Under the pieces are notes generated by a model. The model ran no database searches and was not told where the DNA came from. It worked only from the letters and a program-made list of their open reading frames with translations. This document shows positions 9,935 to 21,900 of a DNA stretch of 64,000 nucleotides, piece after piece (within the stretch, counting starts at the first letter, position 1; the number at the start of each line of letters is the position of its first letter). The translations under genes and the position numbers were made by a program. Source of the stretch: Onchocerca lupi (lineage: Eukaryota; Nematoda; Chromadorea; Rhabditida; Onchocercidae); contig JAOVVO010000050.1 of NCBI GenBank assembly GCA_028564675.1, positions 124,001-188,000 on the forward strand, in the 5' to 3' direction.

Positions 9935-12900
9935 TAATTTTGCTAACATGCTGCATTTTTTTTGTAAAAATTTCTAATTTTCAAAATTTTATGAATTTGA
10001 GAATAAATTTGTCATGTTTTAGTAATATATTCCCCAAGTTTTTGTGCTTTTTTATTTTCATTTACTCTATTTTTTCCATATCATTTTGAATTTTCTTTCT
10101 TTATTCGCTGTTTTTCTAATGCATTTAAATGTACCTTTGTTATTCAGTAATTCTATTTTATTATACTTTTCTCATACTTAAGTTTTTTTATTAGAAATTA
10201 ATTCATTCTTTCTTACTGATAACCTCTTCGTTGACAACATTAATCTTTTTATTTGTAAAGCAATGAAATAAACTTTTATATTTCCCTTGGTCTTTTTCAA
10301 TTTTATCAATAATTCCCTTTAGTTCAATTCTATAAGAGTATGCTATCGATGTTCTAATTAACACTTTCTTTTGCAAGTATTTGCAATTTAAATTATGCGA
10401 AATTGTTGTATTTGAAATAAAGACAGTATTTTTCTGTTTCAATTTATTCAAATTTTATAATGCAAAATTTTGTTCGGATTTTGATTTTTTCATCTTTGCA
10501 ATTGCGATATGCATTATTTATTGTTTCCCTCATTACATTCTTTCTTCTAAAATTCTTTTTTCGGAATTGTGATCTTTCTTCAAGTTTTTTCTTTTCTAAT
10601 TTTAGATTAATTAATTTTAACTCCTGGCTGGAATGCAGTCTGCATAAAGCATGAAGAAGTTTAGATATAAAACTTTTAATATTGTCAATGAAATGCAATA
10701 AGCGCTGAAAGGAGAAACAAAATTTCAAAAAATTTTGAATTGCAAACAGTAATACTTGCCAGAATATAGTTCATATTCTGCCAATTATTAATCACTTGAA
10801 AGAAGGGATTTTTCAAATATCTCATACCTTAAGTTTTTTATATTTTGATGAGTTTCTGAAATGCAATAAACAAATATGCTTGCCAAATGGAAATTCACTA
10901 TGAAGAATGCTAAAATTCTCGATCACACTTATCACTGATCAGTTTTGATCTTTATCAAAAGCTTGCCTCGGTGATTCTTTCATTGATTTTTATTCCAGCA
11001 AATATTTCAGAAAAAAAATAAAAAATATTCATCTTCCTTTCTTTGACTAGTTTTTATTCTTCCCATAATTAGATTCCTCGGTACAAAAAAAAAAAAAATG
11101 GCTGATCACTTTTGAAATTTATTATTATTAAAAATAATTCATCTTCTAATGTCCAATTTTACATACTTTATAGATTGGGTAACATGAATGTTAAAGCTGA
11201 TCTTTTCGAATTTTTTTAAAATTTCGGATCGAAATCATTATTACCAAAAATTACAATTAAAATTTGAGAAAAGCCTCGAAATTTTTTAAAATTCAACGGA
11301 TGCATTTTTACTAGGAAATGCACTTTTTAGTTTTCTATGAGAATCTCTAATAGATACCAAAAACTAACTTTAGCTTTTAAATATATATATTTTAGATTAA
11401 TTATAGCTTGAAACTTGGGATCCAATCTACCAAGCTCGTCAAAACCGAAATAATTAATAAAATTGATAAAGAAAGAAGCCAATAAATGGATTGATAAAAA
11501 AGAGAGAATACCATATACCGAAAAATCGACGAGAGACTATTTTTAACCGGTTGTAAAATGGAAATTTCTGAATCGAATAATTATCCGATTTATCGCAAGA
11601 TATTGCTGATTCATCTGATTCATCGATTCATTGTAAAATATAATTATCGATTTATCGAAAGGCATTTTCACATATCAATGTATACAATTCGTTTGAAATT
11701 AATTATTTTGGAATGAATAATTCATTTTAAAGCCTTAAATTCGTCTCTTAACAATTTTATGAATTTCTGAAGTAAACAAAGTTTTTTTATTTTGTTGAAA
11801 CTGAACAACAGACCGGACAAATTGTCTGCCTCGTTCGTCTAAAGCGATAAATCCAAGATGAATAAATACATCGCAAAACAAAATGATTGGTATGTACCTC
11901 TCTCTTTTTCTCTTCCCCTCTCTCTCTATTTCTCTCTTGTTTCTTGGAAAGGTTGTCGATAAAAATGAATTGATGACAATAATTTTTGCATTGTTCTCAA
12001 CGATTTATATGGAATCATTTGTATTTCAAATTGTGATTATAAAAAATGAAACTTTATTCTTTTTCTTCTTGAATTTTGTTTTCTTTTTTTCTCAAAGAAC
12101 AACTTTTTCGTCTTCATAAGATGAATTTTCTTCTATTCAAACAAAAATATTATCGATTGCAGTGATTGCAGAAATCCACGTTATCATGGCAGTTCTCTTT
12201 GAAGAATTCCGCCCTGTTCATTTTATTGATATCTGAAGCTGTTCATATGTTCACAACATAAATAATAATTACAGTTAGAATTTAAGTGTTCTGTAGATAT
12301 AAACATAACTTGGAAGGTCAAATTTCTATCAATTAGATTGACCTCTGCTCCTTAACAAATCATCAGAAGTTGGCATGATACAGGAATTGATTCAGAAAAA
12401 TTTTGCAGAGAGATAGATATATTTTCGCTGGCTATTGCAGATCAAATAAAATACACGATTATACTGGAATATCGGCTGATATTAGTTAGTGTTAGTGACT
12501 AGTGCTATAATTATCATTGCTAATATCATTTGATGACAAAATGCAAGTAAAATTGTTTGGAAAAGTTAAGTAGTATATAGGCTGTAAATAAGTTCTTGAT
12601 GATGAGAAATGAAGATGAAGGAGAAGGAGAAGGAAAAGGAAGAGAAGAGGAGAAATTTAAACACTTTACACTTTAAAACTGGAAGATATAACATCGTCCT
12701 GTAAAGATAAAGAAAGAGAATCTGTTGCTACTATGCAAGCTCGAAGTTGAAGAAAGCAACTTTTTGTGTGTTCTTTTCTGAGTGGATCTTCTTGCGACAT
12801 CTTAACGTAATCATCGCAATTCTTATTCAATTCTTCAAAATTTATATTATTTGGAGGGAAAATTTTTAACAAAAATTATCGTATTCATACTTTTCATTTC

Positions 12901-14148
12901 GTCTTTTAAAGTCGAAACTCATATTTTAGCTTGAGATTTAATAGAAACCTGCCAAACTGTTGCATTTTTGTTGCATTTGAACTGTAAACAATTGAATAAA
13001 TTAATTCATTTCAGTTAATGTAATGTTATTTTATCCCACGTTGTAATTTTATCATGGATGAATATAGACTGAAAACTTTTGCAAAATTTTAAAATTTAAA
13101 CTAATTTTTTTTAAATCATTTATATATCAAGAATTTTTGCCACAACATTTGATGTATTATTTGCTAGTTAAATTTGAGATGATTAAGATAACGCGAAAAT
13201 GCAAATGAAAATGATATGCCAGACTTAATGATAAGCATGACGTGACGTGAACTATCAGCATGTAACTGAAATGTTTTGCGCTAAGAAAGATTCTAATTCA
13301 AGTTGAATTAAAACCCATTCTGCAAAAATATTTGAGTTATATTTTGGCAAAACTCTTAATTAATGTTGGTAGTTTATTCGAATTTCATTTCAAAATTTCA
13401 TTCGACAACTCCAAACATTTCTCAAATTGCTCTCTCGTTAGATTTCAATCTTAGTCGATAGATCAGCATTTGTTCAACTGACAAAATAGAACATAAATTT
13501 TCATATGATTCGTTGAAATTAATTTTACAAAGAGGATTGCAATGTTATTCCTGCAATATGCTTAATGCTTAGCTGTCATTCATCATGTTGTAAAAATATT
13601 TGAGTTTTTTTTCGAAATCTTTTAAATTTTCGAGGTTATTTATTATTCCAGCAAAATAACTAAACAGTTTTGAAATTTCTGAAGGTTATCATTAAATTCT
13701 TCATTGTTATCTGCTAGGTGATAATTGAAAAGGAAAGGTAAAATAGTTAATTGATACTTGAGATCGATCTATCAAATCATTGAGGGTAGAGACAATGTCA
13801 GCAATGTTACTCATCCAATTTCTTTATTCTTCCTTTTTGTCTCTTTGAAATAGTATAATGGCTATGGGAATTTCTTTTTATTCTTTCTAAGCAGAAATTA
13901 TTCAAAAAAAAAAGTAACCTAAATATATCAGAAGCCAAGCGTCGCATGTAAACATTGTTTATGTCATATTTTGATGGCTCAAAATTCATTAGTGATTTTG
14001 AAATATAAATCTAATTCAAATATTTCTATATTTAAATATATATCAAAATTTAAAACAATCCTTAGTAGAATGTCTGTTTCTCTTTCAAATGATGTTTGTT
14101 TATTGATACATGATATATATTTCTTGCAGGTGTAATAATATATTTTGT

Positions 14149-14154
14149 TTACAG
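14149..14154 (+). promoter_or_regulatory. Candidate SL trans-splice acceptor of ketn-1 (TTACAG)
   Basis: The string ending TTTGTTTACAG at 14154 is followed by a 72-nt leader (14155-14226) and the ketn-1 ATG. It is either the spliced-leader addition site or the 3' end of a 5' UTR intron. Another acceptor-like CTTGCAG ends at 14129. The leader contains two short upstream ORFs (14170-14181 and 14187-14204). Confidence 0.45.
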
Positions 14155-14226
14155 ATAATTTTGAAAAGAATGGAAGTTTAGAACGAATGTACGAAATACT
14201 TTAGACAGTAGACAACAGCTATCAAA

Positions 14227-17200
14227 ATGCCTTTCAAGCGACCTCTGGGAGAGCGAATTGAAAATCAAACTTTACCGAATTTTATAAGAGTAAGTTTCTC
14301 TGCTTGCCTGGTTTTTTGTAAAATAAAAATATCAATATTTCGAGAAAAAACTAAAATGAAATAATGCAAGTAAGGTAGCAATGGAAATTTTAAAATATAC
14401 TTTCTGGATGATGACACCTCATCTCGACTGAATAATTACAATTTTTATTTTCACTAAAATAAAAGTTTTCCAACGAAAATATGATAAAAAAGAAAAAATA
14501 AAGATGCTGTAAATAATAGTTTTCATCAATCTTAAATTGCTAGAATCATTATTCATAAAATTTTTTACAGCCACTTCAAGATAAACGTGTAGTAGTTGGC
14601 CAGAATGTACTGCTCGAATGTCAAGTGGCGGGACATCCGGATCCGGTTGTAAAATGGCTTAAGGACGATCATGATGTTACGCAATGCCCTGATTATGAGG
14701 TCAGTTACATTTTAAATTCTGTTTATTTATTTTAGATTCTTCATTTTTATTTTTTCTTAATTTCCATAGTTCTTTCATATTTCAGTTGTTCACTTCTGTG
14801 ATCTTGGAGGACATTTGTTTTCTCACATTGCAAAATTTAATGATCATAACGAAAATACTTGGTTTGCAGACAAAAATTTTGTGAATTTTTAGTTAAAAAG
14901 TGGAAAACTCTCAACGTTTTTGTTAATTAAATATTATTAATTAAAATATTCTTTGGAGTGATGTTATTTTAAATAGAGCCATTATAATTCATTAGATAGA
15001 CCATACTTTATTCAAATGATTAATATCTGAATATTCTATGTTATCATTATTTGTTAGTAATAACTATGTATACATTTTTCTCTTTGTTTTTACAAATCAA
15101 GCATCTTTAAATTTTCTCGATTTCATGGTTTGAGATGTAAATGAGGAATTGATAACATTTTTGTTGAAAAAAAGTCGTAGGAATGAATCGATTATAAGGA
15201 TTGATATAATAGAAAGAAAGTAATGGAAGAATATTTTCCACATATTATTAAAAAAGAAATTAATATAAGACTAATAAAAGTTTTCGACGAGTTTCTCTAT
15301 CGAGTGAAATTTTTCTATTTCCCGTTCGTCCCAATTTTCAGAACTATTTATTATTCGAAACTATATTGCTCTTTTAATTTAATACTAAATTTCTAGAACT
15401 TTTAAATTTTGCCATTATGGTTTACTCAGACGATAGTTTTCTAGGAAATAAAATTTAGTTTTAAAAATTAGCATAATTCAAATGATTCAAGTGACGATGT
15501 GACAATGCATGATGTCACAAATGTTATAATTAAAAAATGAACGCTTTTTTGTAAATTTTTTGAATAGGCGCATAATTTATAACGTGCATTTATGGTGTTT
15601 GTGTATAATTTTTTTGAATAAAATTTATGATATATCTAGTTTACGATATTATAAATAATTATTGCTGATTGCAAAAGAAGTGAGTGAAAATATTGCAGAT
15701 TTCAAGCGTTGGTGTTAAACATCATTTAGCAATCAAAAATGTGCAAGCTGCGGACAATGGTCGTTTTACGGTACAAGCAATGAATGCAGCAGGTATTAAG
15801 CAATCAACATGCATGCTGATTGTTGCACCTGCACCGACACCAATTCCCGGTGCAAAAAGTGTCGCGTTAGTATATTTTTATCATTTTTTAATGTTCTCTG
15901 GCAATAAACTATTTCAGTTTAAAACAAAATTCAAATTCTCCAACTTTTGGCATTTTTTTTTAAATGAATTACACTCAAATCATGCTTGCTTATCAAAGTT
16001 TTAAAATTTATAAGTTAGTCATTTTAGTCATCTTAATTAAAAGCATTTCTTCTTTACTTGTGTTGCGATTTTGCCTGCATTTTTGCAGTAGAGGTCAATA
16101 CTAGGATTAGCTTCTTAGAGAGTTTTATATACGCATTAAAGCAAATACAAGGTGCTTATTCCTTCGTTGCAATTAACCAAGAAGTGGTCATTGGAGTGCA
16201 TAGTAAGATTTAGGTATACCGCGAAACACCAGCTTCAATCATACCAAGCGGGGAGACAATGATAGTGCTAATGGCTGTTGGAATCAACTCAAACTTAACT
16301 TTTTATATTGATTTTATAAAAAATGTTACAATTCGTTCATTTAGTAAATTTTGAATTCAATTGGCAATACTTTTAATCAAAATCCCATGAAATCCGACTT
16401 ATCTATATAAATAAAGATGCAAATTTCGTTGCGGTTTTTGACACAACATTTCAAGTTCTTCACCGATTGATTTGAAATTTCGTATTAGCTAGTTTCTAAG
16501 CTGTTCCGTTTTGGTATACAGTATGAAATTTTGCATCCAACAAAAAATGTACTTGCCATTGAATGACAGAATTATTTCATTTCATCGATCACATTGATAC
16601 AATCATATGATGGTCAAACAGCAAGTGGCAAAAATACTTTTAGTTTCTAAATGCTTCAAAAATGATTTTAATTTTTAAGATATAAGAACTGTACAGTTCA
16701 TCTTTTTGCATTTTCAGCTGATGCACAACATTCAAAAGCATTTGCAAAAAAGTAAAGTAAAGTTTAGCAGTTATTTAAAATGATCACATTGAGCATTTAA
16801 TTACTGGGCAGTCCTGTTATTTGCATACCATTTTCTGGAGGTAACTATAATGTAAGATGATCTGTTTATTTAGTGTAGCAAGATTTTTCACATTCAATTT
16901 TTCAAACAAACATTCAACTGAATGTAAGGTTTTGATTTTCATATAATGCATTAATTCTATTTTCAATCTTTATTTTTTTCAGAAATTCACCAGCACCACC
17001 ACAAACACCTATTGGTCCTTCAGCACCAATATTTTTGAAAGATTTAAAAAATTCACCGCTGAAACCTGGTTCGCAGATAATATTAGAAGCACGAGTTGTA
17101 GGTCATCCAGAACCACAAGTAGAATGGTTGAAAAATGGTTCATCACTTAATAATTATCGGTTTGTTCCATATCTTTTATTATTTAAAATTTACTATTTCA

Positions 17201-18931
17201 TGAAAGTTTCATGTTGAAGATCATTTTCAATTATAAGATGGATTGAAAACTTCATGTGAATGTTTACAATGTCAAGTTTTATTGTAAGTGCGGGTTATCA
17301 TATATATTTCTCGAAAGAGACTAGCTCAAAAAATATCAGCATATCGAATTCACGTTTTTTTTTTCTTTTTAGTCTTTGTTTTCAGAAAATATCTGAACAT
17401 TTTTTAATCGTTATCGAATCCCTCAGCTTTAAGACACTCGTTTATGTTTTAAAGGAATTCCTTAGTCACTATCATTCAATAATAGCTGTTGATATGATCT
17501 GACAATTTACATTATCTAACCCTTATTTTTTTACTTTCTTTTATTTTTATTTTCTCACATCATTTGTTCTACAACTTATTAGCGGAAAATTCTGCTTCCC
17601 AATCATGAATTCTAGGATTCTTTAGTGATTAGATTCCATTACTTCTTTCCAACGAACAGCTCTCGTTTTCGCTTTTCACATTTCTATTCTAAGAATAGTA
17701 GAGAAATGCGAGATTTGGATTTCTTTGAATTACGTTTACAGAATACCTATAAATGTATCAAATTGGCATCTTAGCAGTCTCTAATTCGAGATCTTAATTA
17801 AATATTACTTTCTTAAAAGTAAAAACTTTATGCCTTAAACCCTGAATATTTTTATTTAAAGCGATGAAGTATGAAACTAATTCCTTTTACCTCATCATTA
17901 GACTCACTTAAGCAACCTGAAATGCGTTTAGCTGTAAGAATATATGACTTCTTATCTAACAGTTCATATGACATTAGTTTTATTGTCAGAAGTATAAGTT
18001 AGATGAAATTTAAATGAAATTTTAAAACAAATCAAAATGAAAACGAAAATAAAAAATGAATATTGATTATCCGTACAAGGTAGGCATATGTTACAAATTA
18101 TGTTTGCAAAGCTAAATCATCTGACTGCGAGCTGTCCAAATTTTTTAAATCTCTGTTCAAAAAATATTTCACTTTTCTATTAATTTTTAGTAAAATTTAG
18201 TTATTTTTAGATTTTATAAGTATTTGTTCTGCGATCAAAATAGATTTTTTAGTTTCGAAATAGAATCGATAAATTTTTTTAGGATTGGTTTTAAACAAAT
18301 TTTTATATTTTTGATGCAACTATGAGAAGAAAATAAAAACTTTGGTCATTAATTCTACTTATATGATATTTGATTTCAAGAATATTTGAATCGCTTTCTT
18401 AAAATCAAAAATTTATAAATGAAAATTTCGTTTTTAACAACTTTTCCGAAGAATTTATTAAACTGAATAATTGCTTCCGATATTAATGAATGAAATTGGA
18501 CGAAAGAATGCATTTTATAATTTTACTGACTAAATAAAATTACAAATTCAAATATTTTAAATGTACTTTAGCTTTTGGCAGTTATTTTTTGCAAATCGAA
18601 AAGATATCGATTTGTTTGAATGAAGAATATAAATTGACCAAAAACTGATAGATTTTTTTTTGTGAAGCAAGTTTTATTCTATAAAAATATAACTTGAAAT
18701 AGAAATTTTTCGAATTTCATGGATTTACTAAATTGAATTTATTACATGATTAAAATGGAAATTTATCAAAAGAAATTAGTTGAAGTGAAGTTTATCTGCA
18801 GTGCGAGGACAGAATATGATACGCGGACAGGTATTTGTGCATTAATTATACCTCAAATGTTCGCAGATGATATTGGCGAGTATACATGTCGAGCGACCAA
18901 TCCACACGGAATTGCCGAATCTTCCGCACAG
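14227..18931 (+). other. ketn-1: ketn-1 exons 1-5: N-terminus, Ig1 and Ig2
   Basis: Coding exons: 14227-14289, 14571-14699, 15699-15865, 16983-17159, 18802-18931. Exon 1 encodes the first 21 residues. Ig1 (exons 2-3, about residues 22-110) carries the LECQVAGHPDPVVKWLKDD core. Ig2 (exons 4-5, about residues 120-222) carries EARVVGHPEPQVEWLKNGS and GEYTCRATNPHG. These N-terminal Ig domains follow each other without the kettin linker. Introns 2 to 4 are 999, 1,117 and 1,642 bp; intron 3 holds the structures noted at 16085-16560 and intron 4 shows nothing recognisable. Confidence 0.88.
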
Positions 18932-21900
18932 GTAAATATTTTGTTTTTTTTTGTCGGTAATTAGAATGTTTTAATTTGCTATTCACGAGAAATGTCGCTG
19001 GTAGTACGCCTTAAAGTCAGATAAAGTAAGAATTTAAGTCTTTGAAAAAGGAAGAATGAATTTGAATTTTTATTTTGCATTATGTAAGTACCAGTTTTTA
19101 AAGGATTGGATCAGTAATACATGATATTGATTACATTGAAAAGCAATAAATTGTGCATAACTGAACGATAAAATGAGATTTAAACCAGGAATTATTGCTT
19201 GGCTCAATCAGCAAGAAACAGCTGGGTCTGGATGAGGCTTATTTGATAAAATCAAAATAATTTTCCGTGAAATAAATTGATAAAGTGCTATCTATCATAA
19301 CTTTTCATCATATCTGCCATTTTTAATAATGGATACTTTCATTTTGGAGCGTGTTTGAAAGCATTTTTCCTAAAAAATTCTACCACAAATTATGAGATTA
19401 TTCTACTATTCTTTCTAAGAAATTTTTTTGTTTAAATTTAATTCTAACGAGAATAATTTCTTGTCAATTTATAAAGTTTTGTTTTGAAGCTAATGCGTCG
19501 AGATGAATTCGATAAATGGTTTTATGAGCAACAATCGTTGATTACAAGAGAACGAAAACAAGCTATGCTAGCACAATCCCAAAAACTCAGGCCAGGCAAG
19601 AGAAACTTTTCTTCATCTTGAAAATTTACGCGACAAATTGGCATATTTATCAAAATGTTTGTCAGTTTATGCGACAAGTTGACATATCAATCAAAGCATC
19701 TGTCAATTTATGCAACAAGTTGAAATATCCATCGGAAGATTTGTCAAATCTTAGTGGAAGAAGCGAAAATGAAGAAATTAAAAGCTGTAAGAAGGGAAAA
19801 GATTCGAAATTTTCAAAATTCATTCATTATTTTTCGCAAGTTTTCAAAATATTCGAATGAAATCGTTCGTACGTATTGCAGCAGCAGAATCTAATCGGTC
19901 AATTCCGCGAACAACACAGCAACGACAAACTGCATCACAACGTCCAGTAACTGTTGTGCAACGTCAAGAAAAACAAAATAACAATTTCGATTGTGATAGC
20001 ATTGTAAGCTGATATTATCAGTCTTTATCAGAAGATAAAGGAAGCTTTGTTTCAAGAATTTCAAGGTTGAAATGTTGAATGGGAACTTTTTTAAAGTTAT
20101 TTTATTCGTTTATTTTAGAAGGAAATAATAATAGGGAGTTCTACAGCGTTTATATTTCGTGCTTGATAATGAACTTTTCGGCCAGTTTTAATGATATCAA
20201 AGTGAATAATGTTTAGCTGAAGCATACTTTTATCATTTTTCATGTATTGATAGAAGCTATTTGGAACTAAATTTGGATTGAGCAATTTTAGAAAATTCCT
20301 TAGCAATTGATTAATTAAATCTATCATAATTATGTCTTCTAGCCTTGGGGTCTCAGCGAAAGTGAAACAGAAGCCGAACTTGCATCCATCGATTCTCGTA
20401 GTTTCGGCGGACCACCTCAAATTCAAACTCCGTTGAAAGGATTGAGATTGACAGAAGGCACTGATGCTATTTTACAGTGCAATATTACAGGAAATCCTAA
20501 GCCAAAGGTTTGCTTACTTTAATTATCTGAGAGAATTTAATAGTTAATACAATCAGTGAAAATATATCATTTATGAATTCTCAAATTTCGTTCCTCTATT
20601 CCAATATTTATGCTTAGAAAAATGTAAGAATAGTTTTATCTTTTTTGATTTATGTTTCAGGTATAGATAAATTTAGATATATTTCATTTTCGACAAAGTA
20701 TTTCTGCAAAATGAATTTTCGAATTTTCAAATTTTTAATTGTTCGATATTAAGTTGATCTTGGAGAATATGGTTTTAGCTTCGTTCCAGCAACATATTTC
20801 TTCCAGATAACATGGCTTAAAAACGGACAAATCATGGATGTGATTAATTCAAATGGAATTACAGCTGTATTTAAAGGATCGCTGGCATTAATTAAAATTT
20901 CATCAGTAATTCCTAAAGATAGTGGCGATTATACGCTTATCGCGGAAAATTATTATGGAAAGGTTGGATAACTTTCAAATTAAAAATTTATGATTCACGT
21001 TTAATAATCAGAAATTTACAATTTACGTCTAATTGACAGAGTCTCGAACTCTTTCAAAACTCTTTGATTAAATGATGGAAAAAGTAAAATGCTAATAATT
21101 CATAAATCAATTGATAATTCAATTTATACTTATTCAAGAGTTTTCCCAAGAATATGCAGAAGTTTTTTTTTCATAAGCATTTACTCATTTTGGTGTAAAA
21201 ATTTTTTCAAATTTCTGCTCAATTTAATCCAAATTTTATTTACTAATATAATTTAGAATGAATATACTGATATCATATAATTGAAATAAATCTAACATGC
21301 TCATCATTCAGCATGATGCTGATGGAAATATTAATTCTCTAATGCAATTTCAGAAACTAATCTCATTAAGCATGAATTTATTTAGGGAATCAGTCCATTT
21401 ATTTTTTCTGGAAAATTAAAAGTAACACCACTTTTTTTGTTTAATTTTTGCAAAAATGTTTAGTCACGGAATGTAAACATCCGTTTCGCTTAAATTTTAC
21501 AACACTGAATCACAAGTTCTTTTTAACTCTCAATGTGCCATATGGTTGACTCGTAGAAATGAAAACAGTAAACAGGCAAGCTTTAAGATTAAAAAAAAAA
21601 GAATGAAAAATTATCGAATTTTGAATGGTTTACGTGAAATTTTCAGAATAACTTTATCAACTAAAACTTAACGTAACGAGTTTAAGTTATCAAAAAAGCT
21701 TAAAATGAAACTTTACCAAATAAAAACTTTGAAATGCAAACAGAAAACGAGCATGCTTTAAGATTTAGAAGAAAAAAATATCGAATTTTAAGTAGATTAG
21801 CGTGAAATTGTCAGATCCAGAAAAATTTAGCTTGACTAGTTACCAGAAAAATCCAAAACAATCTTATTAATAAAATGCTCTAAAAATTTTCCATAAATTT

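Larger units (their letters stand above)
9640..14226 (+). other. nrx-1 3' UTR and ketn-1 upstream region
   Basis: No exon is supported in these 4.6 kb. The first AATAAA after the neurexin stop is at 9929-9934 and another is at 10012-10017. The ketn-1 side holds a CT-rich tract (about 11898-11945), a GA-rich tract (about 12601-12656), a TGACGTGACGTGA motif at 13238-13250 and a splice acceptor at 14154. Frames near 11883-12119 and 10203-10728 are low-complexity translations of T- or A-rich DNA. Confidence 0.6.

Noticed and set aside
10203..10728. Overlapping frames on both strands downstream of nrx-1
   Set aside because: Low-complexity Phe/Lys-rich translations of T- or A-rich DNA, with no splice pattern or recognisable motif.
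16085..16262. U1-like small nuclear RNA (shared GGGGAGA text)
   Set aside because: Only short chance matches; the rest does not align with U1 and no promoter element is seen.
19618..19860. 80-codon plus-strand frame in ketn-1 intron 6 as an exon
   Set aside because: It spans 41-bp repeats, which shift frame each unit, and the flanking exons join in phase without it.
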